From: Mesorhizobium loti
GTDB lineage: Bacteria > Pseudomonadota > Alphaproteobacteria > Rhizobiales > Rhizobiaceae
Assembly: GCF_001510895.1 (NCBI RefSeq)
Contig: NZ_LPWA01000002.1
Coordinates: 62,001-126,000 of the forward strand
Direction: 5' to 3'
Length of the DNA stretch: 64,000 nucleotides
A program made the position numbers and the translations under genes. A model generated the notes under the pieces. The model was not told where the DNA came from. It saw only the letters and a program-made list of their open reading frames with translations, and did no database searches. Shown piece after piece: positions 25,707 through 35,705 of the stretch. Within the stretch, counting starts at the first letter, position 1. Each line of letters starts with the position of its first letter.

Positions 25707-26318
25707 TCATGCCTCCATCGTCTTGATGCGGGTGGTGCGCGGCAGGCAGGCGAGACTGCCGGGCGCCGTCAGGATGATGTCGACGCCGCGCGGGAAACGC
25801 TGGTTGTTCTGCTTCCACTGCTCGACGAAGTGGCGCGGCATTTCGGATGGCGCGATCATCGCCGTCTTTTCGATGCCTGGACCTTCGAGCAGCAGCGTAG
25901 GGCCGGAACTGAGATCGCTGACCAGCAGGATCAGCGTCGTCGATCGATCGGGATATTCCTGCGTGCCTTGCGAAAAGCCGTCGAGCGCCGCCATCTCCGC
26001 CGGGTTGGCCACAAGCGCGAAATGCGCGTCGGCCGGCGTGTTGGCCAAGGGCGCGCCGGTGTGAAAGCCGAGCCAGGCTTTGACCGATGCCTCGGCCTGC
26101 AGCCGGGGATCGAGCCAGACCGGCGTGTCGTTGTCGCAGAGCGAAAGCGCCACGGCGCCGGCGGTTGCCGACAGCGGCGCCGGCGGATGGGCGAGCGGCG
26201 GCAGGGCTTGAATGGTGCCTGGGCGGGCCATCGCGTCCATGATGGCGCGGAACACGGTCTGCGCGTTGAAGACCGGATCGGCGAAGCCGCCTTCGATCGA
26301 TTGCGTGGCGATATCCAT
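25707..26318 (-). CDS. phnH: C-P lyase core subunit PhnH
   Basis: A 203-residue core subunit of the PhnGHIJ complex, needed with G, I and L to form ribose 1-phosphonate 5-triphosphate. The N-terminal FADPVFNAQTVFRAIMDAMA and the segment ARPGTIQAL are typical. The C-terminal part includes FPRGVDIILTAPGSL. Its ATG overlaps the phnG stop by one base (TGATG), and phnI starts one base after its stop, so it is tightly coupled. Confidence 0.93.
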   Translation of the reverse strand: MDIATQSIEGGFADPVFNAQTVFRAIMDAMARPGTIQALPPLAHPPAPLSATAGAVALSLCDNDTPVWLDPRLQAEASVKAWLGFHTGAPLANTPADAHFALVANPAEMAALDGFSQGTQEYPDRSTTLILLVSDLSSGPTLLLEGPGIEKTAMIAPSEMPRHFVEQWKQNNQRFPRGVDIILTAPGSLACLPRTTRIKTMEA

Positions 26319-26779
26319 CAGTCCTCTCCGCGCACCATGGTGAAGAAATCCACTTTCGTCGCCGCCGTCTCGACACGCCGCTTCTCGCGCGCCGCATCGA
26401 GCGCCGCGCGCAACGGCGCGACGAGTTTTGTCTCCACCGCTTGGCGATGGGCCGGGTCCTGCCAGAGCGCGTCGGCGATCGCTGCGAGCTTCGCTTTGCC
26501 CTTGTCGCGGCCGAACGCATAGGAGTGGCCGACCTGTCCGGAGGGCAGCCGCACTGTCGCGCGGGTGACGGTCGCCTCGCCGACATTGAACGGTGCTCCG
26601 CCGCCGCCGATCCGACCGCGCACCGTCACCAATCCGGTTTCCGGACCGCGCAGCAATTCGGCCTCGGAGGGCAGGCCGGAGCCATTCCACAGACGCGCGA
26701 TCTCATCCGCCGCCGCATGCGCCAGCGTCGCCATCACAGCCCGCCGCTCGGCCTGCTCGCGCGCTTCCGGTCCTCGCAT
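26318..26779 (-). CDS. phnG: C-P lyase core subunit PhnG
   Basis: A 153-residue first gene of the C-P lyase operon. Characteristic segments are RRAVMATLAHA near the N-terminus, PETGLVTVRGRIGGGGAPFNVGE across the middle and TRATVRLPSGQVGHSYAFGRD. It forms the PhnGHIJ core. The promoter upstream shows a Pho box, a TATAAT and a PhnF-type dyad. phnF is divergent, 126 bp away. Confidence 0.93.
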   Translation of the reverse strand: MRGPEAREQAERRAVMATLAHAAADEIARLWNGSGLPSEAELLRGPETGLVTVRGRIGGGGAPFNVGEATVTRATVRLPSGQVGHSYAFGRDKGKAKLAAIADALWQDPAHRQAVETKLVAPLRAALDAAREKRRVETAATKVDFFTMVRGED

Positions 26780-26805
26780 CGCTTCACTCCTCGCATAGGG
26801 ACAAT

Positions 26806-26825
26806 TTGTCTATTGATATAGACAA
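26806..26825. promoter_or_regulatory. Candidate PhnF operator
   Basis: TTGTCTAT-TGAT-ATAGACAA is a perfect 8-bp inverted repeat containing the TATAGAC-type core seen in PhnF/HutC-family operators. It lies just downstream of the phnG -10 element, over the expected transcription start, so bound PhnF would block phnGHI transcription. An adjacent dyad CTATA-CAAAT-TATAG (26826-26840) overlaps the -10. Confidence 0.65.
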
Positions 26826-26833
26826 CTATACAA

Positions 26834-26839
26834 ATTATA
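26834..26839 (-). promoter_or_regulatory. -10 element of the phnG promoter
   Basis: TATAAT on the minus strand, an exact sigma-70 -10 match. The Pho box ends 21 bp upstream. A -35 hexamer is poor (ATGGAC, 17-bp spacing), as expected of a PhoB-activated promoter. The predicted start is about 47 bp ahead of the phnG ATG. Confidence 0.6.
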
Positions 26840-26860
26840 GTCACCTCGTAACGAGAGTCC

Positions 26861-26878
26861 ATGACGGGTGGATGACAG
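26861..26878 (-). promoter_or_regulatory. Pho box of the phnG promoter
   Basis: On the minus strand CTGTCAT-CCAC-CCGTCAT: two 7-bp direct repeats with a 4-bp spacer matching the PhoB consensus at 13 of 14 positions. The orientation and distance fit activation of phnG. It is also 27 bp ahead of the phnF start. Phosphate starvation control of phosphonate use is well established in rhizobia. Confidence 0.7.
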
Positions 26879-26905
26879 AAGGGGAAAAATGTTCGGGGGC
26901 AAGAA

Positions 26906-27652
26906 GTGAGCGCATTGGCGAGCAGCATAGAAAGGCGCAACGGCGTGTCGCTGTGGCGGCAGATCGCCGACAGGATATTGCAGGGGATCGCGAGCGGCGA
27001 TTTCGCCGAGAACGCGGCGCTGCCGCCCGAGGTCGTGCTGGCGGAACGTTACGGCGTCAACCGTCATACGGTGCGCAGCGCTATAGCCGCACTGGTGCAG
27101 GAAGGCGTGCTGCGGGCCGAGCAAGGGCGCGGCACCTTTGTGTTGTCGCGCAAGCGTCTGTCCTACCCGATCGGCCAGCGCACACGCTTCTCGACCGGGC
27201 TGCAAGGGCAGACGACCGAGCGCCACATCGCGCTGCTGTCGTCATCGACCGAGCCTGCCAACCGGCGCATCGCCGAGGCGCTCGGCATCGCCAGGGGATC
27301 GGCCGTGATCCGTCTGGAAACGCGCGGCGAGGCCGACGGGCATGCGGTGTCACGCGCGACGACATGGTTCGACGCAAAACGCTTTGCCGGCATCGAGGCC
27401 GCGATGGCGGAGACGGGATCGATCACCGCTTCGCTCAAGCGCTTCGGCATCAACGATTATCTGAGGCACTCGACGGTGCTCTCGGCACGCCACGCCGATG
27501 CCGACGATCTTGCCGCGCTGGACTTGCAGCCCGGCGCCATCGTGCTGGTGACCGTCGCCGTCAACGTCACGCTCGACGGCCAGCCGATCCAGTTCGCGGA
27601 GTCGCGCTTTCCCGCGGAGCGGGTGGAGCTCCGGCTGTCGGCGAACGATTAG
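26906..27652 (+). CDS. phnF: PhnF, GntR-family (HutC/UTRA) regulator of phosphonate genes
   Basis: A 248-residue repressor. Residues 10-80 form the GntR winged helix (LPPEVVLAERYGVNRHTVRSA) and the rest is the UTRA ligand domain. It is divergent from phnG with a dyad operator over the phnG start, the classic phnF arrangement. The start is GTG 26906, preceded by GGGGGCAAGAA. The ligand is unknown; a phosphonate or phosphate-related molecule is likely. The C-terminal VELRLSA ending is complete. Confidence 0.9.
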   Translation: MSALASSIERRNGVSLWRQIADRILQGIASGDFAENAALPPEVVLAERYGVNRHTVRSAIAALVQEGVLRAEQGRGTFVLSRKRLSYPIGQRTRFSTGLQGQTTERHIALLSSSTEPANRRIAEALGIARGSAVIRLETRGEADGHAVSRATTWFDAKRFAGIEAAMAETGSITASLKRFGINDYLRHSTVLSARHADADDLAALDLQPGAIVLVTVAVNVTLDGQPIQFAESRFPAERVELRLSAND

Positions 27653-27749
27653 GTCTTCGGGAGCGTGGCTCCATCGCGAAGACCTGAGATTGTGTCATGA
27701 TGGAGCTGGGCAGCTTGGAAATAGGTACCAGGCGTCGCGTTCCCGCCCA

Positions 27750-27904
27750 CCCCCCTCTGGCCTGCCGGCCATATCCCCCGCAAGGGGGGAGATCGGATGT
27801 CGCCTTCGCTTTTCGCCAATCTCCAACGCTGGAGGAGAGGCGCCGTCGATCGAGCTGCCAATCTCCCCCCTTGCGGGGGGAGATGTCCGGCAGGACAGAG
27901 GGGG
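27750..27904. repeat. Dispersed inverted-repeat element, copy 1
   Basis: A 155-bp element with ~44-bp inverted arms (27750-27792 and 27861-27904) that are about 90% complementary. The ends start CCCCCCTCTG. Each arm itself contains a hairpin (CCGGC/GCCGG and CCCCC/GGGGG). A second copy with the same ends and length is at 52430-52582. It fills the 327-bp gap between phnF and the convergent alcohol dehydrogenase; no gene was seen there. Confidence 0.8.
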
Positions 27905-27979
27905 GTGCTGTCCCGCCGGCATTTCGGATGGCGTTTCGGCCAATCGCCCGGGCATGCGATCCGCCAACGGCAAGCACTC

Positions 27980-28995
27980 TCACCCCACCTCGATAACCGC
28001 CTTGATCAGCCCCGACTTCTCATGCGCCCATCGCGCGAGATCGCTCGGCGTGCGGGCGAGCGTGGTGCGATGGGTGACCAGCTTCGCCAGCGGCACCGCG
28101 CCGTTGCGGATCGAGGCGGCGACGTGGTCGAAATCGGCGCGCAACGCGTTGCGGCTGCCGACCAACGTCATCTCGCGCTTGTGGAATTCGGGGTCGGAGA
28201 AGGTGATGTCGTCCTTGACGACGCTGACCAGCACCAGCGTGCCCCCATGCGCGACGTGAGCGAAGGCCGATTGCACCGACTGTGTGTTGCCGGTGGCGTC
28301 AAACACCACGTCGAAGCCTTCGCCGCCGGTCGCCTGTTGTACCAGATCGGCAGCCGGCGCTTTCGAGCCGTCGAGCGCGGCAAAGCCGAGATCGCTTTCG
28401 GCGAAGCCGAGCCGCTCGGTGCTCATGTCGAGCAGGCTGACGTCGAGCCCGGCGATGCGGGCGAACAGCGCCGTGCCGAGGCCGATCGGGCCGGCGCCGA
28501 TGACCAGCGTGCGCGCGCCTTGCGCACCAAGCGAGCGCCGCACCGCGTGCGCGCCGATCGCCAGGAATTCGACCGCCGCGGCATCGGCCAGCGACAGGCC
28601 GCTTGCCGGATAAAGGTTTTGCGCCGGCACCTGGATCTCGTCGCACATGGCGCCGTCGCGATGCACGCCCAGCACCTCGAGCTTACGCAGCAGTTCGGCT
28701 TGCCGTGCCGGCAGGCGATGCATTTGCCGCAGGCAAGATAGGGATTGATGATCACTGCCTCGCCAACGGAAAGGTCGACGCCTTCGCCCCGTTCGACGAT
28801 CGTGCCCGAGACCTCGTGGCCCATGATGCGCGGATAGGCCAGGAATGGGTGCTTGCCTTCGAAGATGTGGTAGTCGGTGCCGCAGATGCCGACATGGCTG
28901 ACCGCCACTCGCGCCCAACCAGGAGGCGGCGCGCCGGGCGCGACGCGGTCTTCGAGGACAAGGTCGCCGGGCGAGCGGCAGACGACGGCTTTCAT
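27980..28995 (-). pseudogene. Zinc-dependent alcohol/polyol dehydrogenase, one frameshift
   Basis: Repaired, a ~338-residue medium-chain dehydrogenase resembling L-galactonate/sorbitol-type enzymes. The catalytic zinc site is CGTDYHIFEGKHPF and MGHEVSG. The structural zinc cysteines are in ACGKCIACRHGKPNC. The NAD motif is VIGAGPIGLG. The frame changes at about 28694, where one base is missing in TGCGTAAGC; 1016 bp equals 1017 minus 1. It is the last gene of the minus-strand sugar cluster, 71 bp after the ABC permease. It probably oxidises a hydroxyl of the imported sugar or of its aldonate. The substrate is not proven. Confidence 0.78.
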
Positions 28996-29066
28996 GGGCA
29001 AATCCGATGTTCAAAAAGCGCGCCGACCCCGGTCCATCGGGGCCGGCGCGATATTTCAGGAATGGT

Positions 29067-30027
29067 TCACTTGCCGCGACGGCGCAGGCCGTCGAAGTAG
29101 ACGATGACGATGATCAGCAGGCCGGTGATGACGCGTTGCCAGAAGGTGTTGACGTTGAGCAGGTTGGCGCCGTTGTTGATCGTCGAAAGGATGAACGAGC
29201 CGATCAGCGGTCCATGCACCGAGCCGATGGCGCCGAACAGCGAGGTGCCGCCGATCACCGACGAGGCGATGGCCTGCAGCTCGTAGGTGTCGCCCTGCGT
29301 CGGGTTGCCGATGCCGATGCGGGACGCCAGCAGCACGCCGACAAAGGCGGCGAGCAGACCGGACAGGATATAGGCCATGAAGATGGTGCGCGGCACGTTC
29401 ACGCCCGACAGGCGCGCGGCCTCGGCATTGGAGCCGACCGAGAACAGGTAGCGGCCCCAGCGCGTGTGATGCAGGAAGACGTAGGACGGTATCGCGACCA
29501 GGATCACCATCCAGAACAGATAGGGGATGCCGAACAGCGAGCCGCGCGAGAAGGCTGGAACGAATCGCTGTTGATCGAGATCGAGTTGCCGTTGGTCATC
29601 AGCAGACCGATGCCGCGCAGCGATGTCATGGTGGCCAGCGTGATGATGAAGGGCGGCAGGCCCATCTTGACGATGCCGAAGCCATGGAACAGGCCGATGG
29701 CGACGCCGGCCAGCAAGGTGATCAGCACCGCCGCCCAGATCGGCCAGCCGGCGTTGATCAGCAGCGCGACGATGACGGTGGTGAAGCCGACCACCGCGCC
29801 GACGGAGAGGTCGATGCCGCCGGTGATGATGACGAAGGTCTGGCCGACCGCGAGGATGGCGATCAGCGAGCCCTGGCGCAGAAGGTTGGTGATGTTGAGC
29901 GCCGTGGCGAAGGAAGGTGTGGCGACGGCCAGCACGATCCACATCAAGAGCAAAAGGCCAAGCAGCGTCAGCCCGAACAGGGCATTGAAATTGCGCTTGG
30001 GTTTATCGGCGGGGATCGCCTCGGTGC

Positions 30028-30031
<4 letters not shown>
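29067..30031 (-). pseudogene. CUT2 sugar ABC transporter permease (RbsC-like), one frameshift
   Basis: Repaired, a ~321-residue permease with 8-10 transmembrane helices. The hallmark GQTFVIITGGIDLSVGAVVG segment is at about residues 63-82, and the second-half motif QAIASSVIGGTSLFG is near 245. The first half (to about residue 157) and the second half, starting near FSRGSLFGIPYL, are in different frames; the break is near 29560 with one base missing (965 bp). Its ATG overlaps the ATPase stop by 4 bp. It imports the cluster's sugar together with its ATPase and binding protein. Confidence 0.82.
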
Positions 30032-31580
<1,549 letters not shown>

Positions 31581-31695
31581 GACAATCCTCCCAGATTGAT
31601 CTCAACCGTTGGATACGCAGCGATGCGTCTTGATCGCGCATCTTGTTGGCAAAGCTAATGCAAGCCGACGAATTTCCAAACCGCCTGCGGCGGAT

Positions 31696-31721
31696 GTTTC
31701 CGGGGCCATGGCCCCGGAAAC
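31696..31721 (-). other. 26-bp perfect palindrome between binding-protein and ATPase genes
   Basis: Each 13-bp half begins GTTTCCGGGGCC. The palindrome lies 22 bp past the binding-protein stop and 115 bp ahead of the ATPase start. There is no T-run, so it is not a terminator. A 3' hairpin at this spot often protects the abundant binding-protein message in sugar ABC operons. Confidence 0.6.
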
Positions 31722-31743
31722 GATGCTGATGGCGGCGCTTCGC

Positions 31744-32739
31744 TTACTTGAGCTTCGGGTTGAGCAGCTCGTCGATCTTCGGATCCTTCATGTTGTCCTT
31801 GGTGACGAGGTTGGCGCCGGTGTCGACATTGGCCTCGACCTTCTCGCCCTTCGAGGCGGCGAGCGCGGTCTTGATGCCGTCGTAGCCCATCCGGTACGGG
31901 TCCTGGACGACGAGGCCGGAGATGACGCCGTCGTTCAAGAACTTGATCAGCTTCTCGTCGCTGTCGAAGCCGATCAGCGCCACCTTGCCGGCAAGGCTGT
32001 TTTCGGCGATCGCCTGGCCGACACCCTGCGCCATGATCAGGTTGGAGGCGAAGATACCCTTGAGGTCCGGATTGGCGGTGATCAGGTCCGTCGCGATGTT
32101 GAGGCCGGTCGTGGCCTGACCGTCGGCGTACTTATCGGCGACGAGCTCGAGGCCGGGATATTTCGCCTTGAGCTGTTCCTTGAAGCCTTGCGCGCGCTGT
32201 TCGAGCGAGCCGGCGCCGGGCAGCGCGGTGATCAGCGCAACCTTGCCCTCGACCTTGCCGCCATTGGCCGCGCCGATCGCCGCCGCCAGACCGTCAGCCG
32301 CGACGCGGCCGCCCTGGACGTTGTCGGTGGTCAGGAAGGAGGTGAAAGCCTTGGATTCGGCGCTGGAATCGATGCCGATGACCTTGACCTTCGAGGCCGC
32401 CTCGTCGATCGGCTTGCCGAGTGCCTTGGCCTCGGTCGGCGCGATCACGACCGCTGCCGGGTTGCCGGCGACGGCGTTCTCGAGGATCGAGATCTGGCCG
32501 TTGACGTCGGTCTCAGCCTGAGCGCCGAGCTCCGGCACGTTGATGCCGAGGTCCTTGCCCGCCTTGCGGGCGCCCGCCAGCACGATCTGCCAATAGAAGG
32601 AAGTGGTGTCCTTGACGATGATAGGGATGGTCACGTCGGCGGCCGAGGCGGGTGCCGAATGCATCGCGCCGGCGAGCATCGAGGCGGCGGCCAAAGCCAC
32701 GAAGGCGCGGCGGTTGAGAAGGCTGGTCACGAATTTCAT
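31744..32739 (-). CDS. CUT2 sugar ABC transporter substrate-binding protein
   Basis: A 331-residue periplasmic protein of the ribose-binding (PBP1) group. The signal peptide covers about residues 1-34 (cleavage after ASA). The mature protein begins TIPIIVKDTTSFYWQIV. Other family segments are NPAAVVIAPTEAKAL, VIGIDSSAES, the TTDNVQGGR loop and VALIGFDSDEKLIKFL. It heads the transporter operon (binding protein, ATPase, permease, dehydrogenase). Its upstream region has two sets of operator-like repeats. The sugar is unknown; neighbours suggest L-fucose/L-galactose or a hexonate-yielding sugar. Confidence 0.88.
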   Translation of the reverse strand: MKFVTSLLNRRAFVALAAASMLAGAMHSAPASAADVTIPIIVKDTTSFYWQIVLAGARKAGKDLGINVPELGAQAETDVNGQISILENAVAGNPAAVVIAPTEAKALGKPIDEAASKVKVIGIDSSAESKAFTSFLTTDNVQGGRVAADGLAAAIGAANGGKVEGKVALITALPGAGSLEQRAQGFKEQLKAKYPGLELVADKYADGQATTGLNIATDLITANPDLKGIFASNLIMAQGVGQAIAENSLAGKVALIGFDSDEKLIKFLNDGVISGLVVQDPYRMGYDGIKTALAASKGEKVEANVDTGANLVTKDNMKDPKIDELLNPKLK

Positions 32740-32811
32740 TTAGGTTCCTCCCTAAAGTCGCCTGGTGAAGGTTCGGAAGCTCCATCTGGATAGCGCGAGC
32801 CAAACAGAACT

Positions 32812-32844
32812 TTATCAATAAAAAACATTTGCCGCTTTTTGATA
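32812..32844. promoter_or_regulatory. Operator-like dyad shared with the uxaA/gntR promoter
   Basis: TATCAATAAAAAACATTTG is followed by a partial inverted arm CTTTTTGATA. The half-site AAAAAACATTTG is identical to that in the strong dyad at 35706-35738. It lies 73 bp ahead of the binding-protein start. A common regulator, probably the GntR protein at 35871, is inferred. Confidence 0.5.
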
Positions 32845-32964
32845 GTGCATCGGTTTGGCCAATGCAAGCGGTGTCTGATGCCTTTTGCGTGATGTTGGCG
32901 GGCGGGTCCGCTCTACCGGCTCCTCCTATGCGGCACCCAGATGCTTCCGATCTTCCCTTTCGAT

Positions 32965-33012
32965 ATGGAACGTTAATTCCATAGTTCTGTCAATATGGAA
33001 TGTTCATTCCGA
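32965..33012. promoter_or_regulatory. Tandem ATGGAA-N6-TTCCAT sites
   Basis: ATGGAACGTTAATTCCAT (32965-32982) is a perfect-arm dyad. ATGGAATGTTCATTCCGAT (32995-33013) repeats it with one change. The centres are 30 bp apart, nearly three helical turns. They sit between the aldo/keto reductase stop and the binding-protein promoter. The binding protein is unknown. No gene was seen in the 333-bp gap. Confidence 0.5.
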
Positions 33013-33072
33013 TCGGGAAATCGCATGATTGTGAAGCCGACACATAACAACAAGCGCGCAGCGGTCGGCATG

Positions 33073-34071
33073 TCAGCCGAGCTGCTGAACGACCGTATAG
33101 GGGTCGTATTTGGCGAACTCAGCCGATGGCACCTCGATGTCGAGCAATTCGAGATTGCGCGTCAAATTGGCGGGCTTGGCCGTGCCGGTCAGCACCGAGG
33201 CGACGACCGGCTCGTGCAGCGGAAACCGGAAGGCGGCAGCGGCCAGCGGGTAGCCTCCTTGCGCGGCGATCTTTTCCATCGCGCCGACGCGGTCGAGAAT
33301 ATCCTTGCTCGCCGGCAGATAGTCGAAATGCGCGCCGTGAACCGGGCCCGTCGCCAATATCCCGGAGTTGAAGACGCCGCCGATGATGAGCGAGGTCTGC
33401 CGCTCGCGGCAGAGCGGCAGCAATTCGGCCTCGGCGCTGCGGTCGAGCAGCGAGTAGCGACTGGCAAGCAGGATACAGTCGAGCGGCGCGCGACGGAGCA
33501 CGTCGAGGCAGATCTGGACCTCGTTGACGCCGAGGCCGTAGGCGGAGATCGTGCCCGACGATTTCAGTTCTTCCAGCGCCTTCAGCCCGCCATCCATGAG
33601 CTGGCGGAAATGGATTTTCGTCTTCTCGACGCCGTGCGTGTAGGTGCCGATGTCGTGGACGAACAGGATATCGATCCTGTTGAGGCCGAGCCGCGCATAG
33701 GAGAAATCCACCGAGCGCATGATGCCGTCATAGGAATAGTCGTAGTCGAGCGCGAAGGGCAGCGGATCGACATAGGAGTGATCGGGAACCTTATCCTCCG
33801 GCACCGGCCGGAACAGACGCCCGACCTTGGTCGAGAGCACATAGGACGAGCGCGGCTTCTCGCGGAGGAAATCGCCGGTGCGGCGCTCCGACAGGCCGAA
33901 GCCGTAGAAAGGCGCGGTGTCGAAATAGCGCAGGCCGCCGTCCCAGGCCGCCTGCAGCGTTTCCATCGCGGGCTCGCGCGGACAGGCGCGATATAGGCCA
34001 CCGATCGCCGCGCCGCCGAAGCTGATTTCGGTGGCTTCGAGCGCAGTCGTGCCGATCCGGCGTTTGTTCAT
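33073..34071 (-). CDS. Aldo/keto reductase, D-threo-aldose/L-fucose dehydrogenase type
   Basis: A 332-residue NAD(P)-dependent (beta/alpha)8 oxidoreductase. The catalytic tetrad is visible: Asp and Tyr in YFDTAPFYGFGLSE (about 50-63), Lys in LSTKVG (about 83) and His in LFVHDIG (about 139). The N-terminus LEATEISFGGAAIGGLY is typical of the L-fucose/D-threo-aldose 1-dehydrogenase branch, which turns the sugar into its 1,5- or 1,4-lactone. ATG 34071 was chosen over the preceding TTG. The next gene upstream is the UxaA-type dehydratase, so oxidation to an aldonate followed by dehydration is plausible. Confidence 0.85.
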   Translation of the reverse strand: MNKRRIGTTALEATEISFGGAAIGGLYRACPREPAMETLQAAWDGGLRYFDTAPFYGFGLSERRTGDFLREKPRSSYVLSTKVGRLFRPVPEDKVPDHSYVDPLPFALDYDYSYDGIMRSVDFSYARLGLNRIDILFVHDIGTYTHGVEKTKIHFRQLMDGGLKALEELKSSGTISAYGLGVNEVQICLDVLRRAPLDCILLASRYSLLDRSAEAELLPLCRERQTSLIIGGVFNSGILATGPVHGAHFDYLPASKDILDRVGAMEKIAAQGGYPLAAAAFRFPLHEPVVASVLTGTAKPANLTRNLELLDIEVPSAEFAKYDPYTVVQQLG

Positions 34072-34124
34072 CAAAGCCTCCCCTTTGCCGGCATAGTTTC
34101 ATCGGCTGTTGTTTTGATCGGTAT

Positions 34125-35630
34125 TTAGAGCGTCGCGCCGAGATGCCAGGGGACGAACTCGTTGTCGCCGTAGCCGAACGCCTCGCTCTTGGTCTTGCGG
34201 CCGGACGCCGTCTCGATGATCAGCTCGAAGATCTCGCGACCCATGCCGGCGATGGTCTTCTCTCCGGAAGCGATGACGCCGCAATTGACGTCCATGTCCT
34301 CTTCCATCTGGTGGTACATGGTCGAGTTGGTGGCGACCTTGATCGACGGCGTCGGCCGGCAGCCGAAGCAGGAGCCGCGGCCGGTGGTGAAGACGATGAC
34401 GTTGGCGCCGCCGGCCACCTGGCCGGTGGCCGAGACCGGGTCGTAGCCGGGCGTGTCCATGAACACCAGGCCGCTGCCGCTGACCTTCTCGGCATAGCCG
34501 AAGACGCCGTTGAGCGGCGTCTGGCCGCCCTTGGCGACGGCGCCCAGCGACTTCTCCAGAATGGTGGTCAGCCCACCGCGCTTGTTGCCGGGCGAGGGGT
34601 TGTTGTCAATCGAGGCGCCGTGCTTGGCGGTATGCTCCTCCCACCACTTCACAAAGCTGTCGAGCTTGGCGGCGATCTCGGGCGAGGCGGCGCGATAGGC
34701 GAGCAGATGCTCGGCCCCATAGATCTCGGTCGTCTCCGACAGGATGCCGATGCCGCCGCAGCCAGCGAGGATATCGACCGCCGCGCCCAGCGCCGGATTG
34801 GCGGTGATGCCGGACATGCCGTCGGAGCCGCCGCATTGCAAGCCGACGACGATCTCGCTGACCGGGATCGGCTCGCGTTGCAACTGGTCGACTTCCTCGG
34901 CGATCTCGGCCAGCACGCCCATCGCTCTTTCGACGGACTTGCGCGAGCCGCCAGCCTCCTGGATGTTGAAGTGACGTTTTCCCGCGGCCACACCCTTCTG
35001 GCCGTAAAGCGTGAGCTGGTTCACCTCGCAGCCCAGCCCGACCATCAGCACGCCGCCGAAATTCGGATGCCGCGCATAGCCGGCCAGCGTTCGGTGCAGA
35101 ACCATCATGCCGTCCCCGGTGGCGCTCATGCCGCAGCCCTGGCCATGGACGATCGGCACGAAGCCGTCGATGCCGGGATATTTGGGCAGCAGTGTGCGGT
35201 TGGCCTCGTCGGCGATCGCGTGGCACACGGTGGACGAGCAGTTGACGCTGGCGACGATGCCGATGAAGTTGCGCGTTCCGGCGCGGCCGTCTGCGCGACG
35301 ATAACCCATAAAGGTGCGCTTGCGGTCGGCCTCGGTGGCGTGCTCGGCCTCGCTCGGCGGCACCACCGGCAGGCGTCCGCTCTCGAATACCAGATTGTGC
35401 GAATGGACGTGCTCGCCGGGCGCGATGGCTTGAGTGGCGCGGCCGATCGCCTGCGCGTATTTCACCACCGCTTCGCCGGCCGCGATCGGCTTGATCGCCA
35501 CCTTGTGCCCGGGCTCGATCGCCGCCGCCGCTACAGCGCCGCCGGGCAAGGCGGTGCCGATCTCGATGCGGCCATTGGCGACCGCGACATTGTCGGCGGG
35601 TGAAAGAAGAATGGTGTTTGCGGGGTTCAC
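34125..35630 (-). CDS. UxaA-family altronate/galactarate-type dehydratase
   Basis: A 501-residue iron-dependent sugar-acid dehydratase. The N-terminal SAF domain (about 1-95) has EHVHSHNLVF. The large C-terminal dehydratase domain carries cysteines likely to bind metal (NCSSTVCHAIADE, GQGCGMS, GLQCGGSDG, RGSCFGCRPTP). The family converts D-altronate or related hexonates to 2-keto-3-deoxy acids. The substrate here may be the acid made from the cluster's sugar. It is divergent from the double-winged-helix GntR gene across a strong dyad. Confidence 0.87.
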   Translation of the reverse strand: MNPANTILLSPADNVAVANGRIEIGTALPGGAVAAAAIEPGHKVAIKPIAAGEAVVKYAQAIGRATQAIAPGEHVHSHNLVFESGRLPVVPPSEAEHATEADRKRTFMGYRRADGRAGTRNFIGIVASVNCSSTVCHAIADEANRTLLPKYPGIDGFVPIVHGQGCGMSATGDGMMVLHRTLAGYARHPNFGGVLMVGLGCEVNQLTLYGQKGVAAGKRHFNIQEAGGSRKSVERAMGVLAEIAEEVDQLQREPIPVSEIVVGLQCGGSDGMSGITANPALGAAVDILAGCGGIGILSETTEIYGAEHLLAYRAASPEIAAKLDSFVKWWEEHTAKHGASIDNNPSPGNKRGGLTTILEKSLGAVAKGGQTPLNGVFGYAEKVSGSGLVFMDTPGYDPVSATGQVAGGANVIVFTTGRGSCFGCRPTPSIKVATNSTMYHQMEEDMDVNCGVIASGEKTIAGMGREIFELIIETASGRKTKSEAFGYGDNEFVPWHLGATL

Positions 35631-35705
35631 GGGCGGCTGTCCTGGGTAAACCTGGGAGTGTGGGCGGATTGACTTACGCCCATTTGAGGATAATGTCTTT
35701 TATCG

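Noticed and set aside
27653..27979. Possible CRISPR-like repeat because of recurring GC-rich units
   Set aside because: Only an inverted repeat, no regular spacer-repeat periodicity and no cas genes.
34143..35603. 486-codon plus-strand open frame opposite the UxaA-type dehydratase
   Set aside because: A mirror of the dehydratase codons with no start signal or domain.
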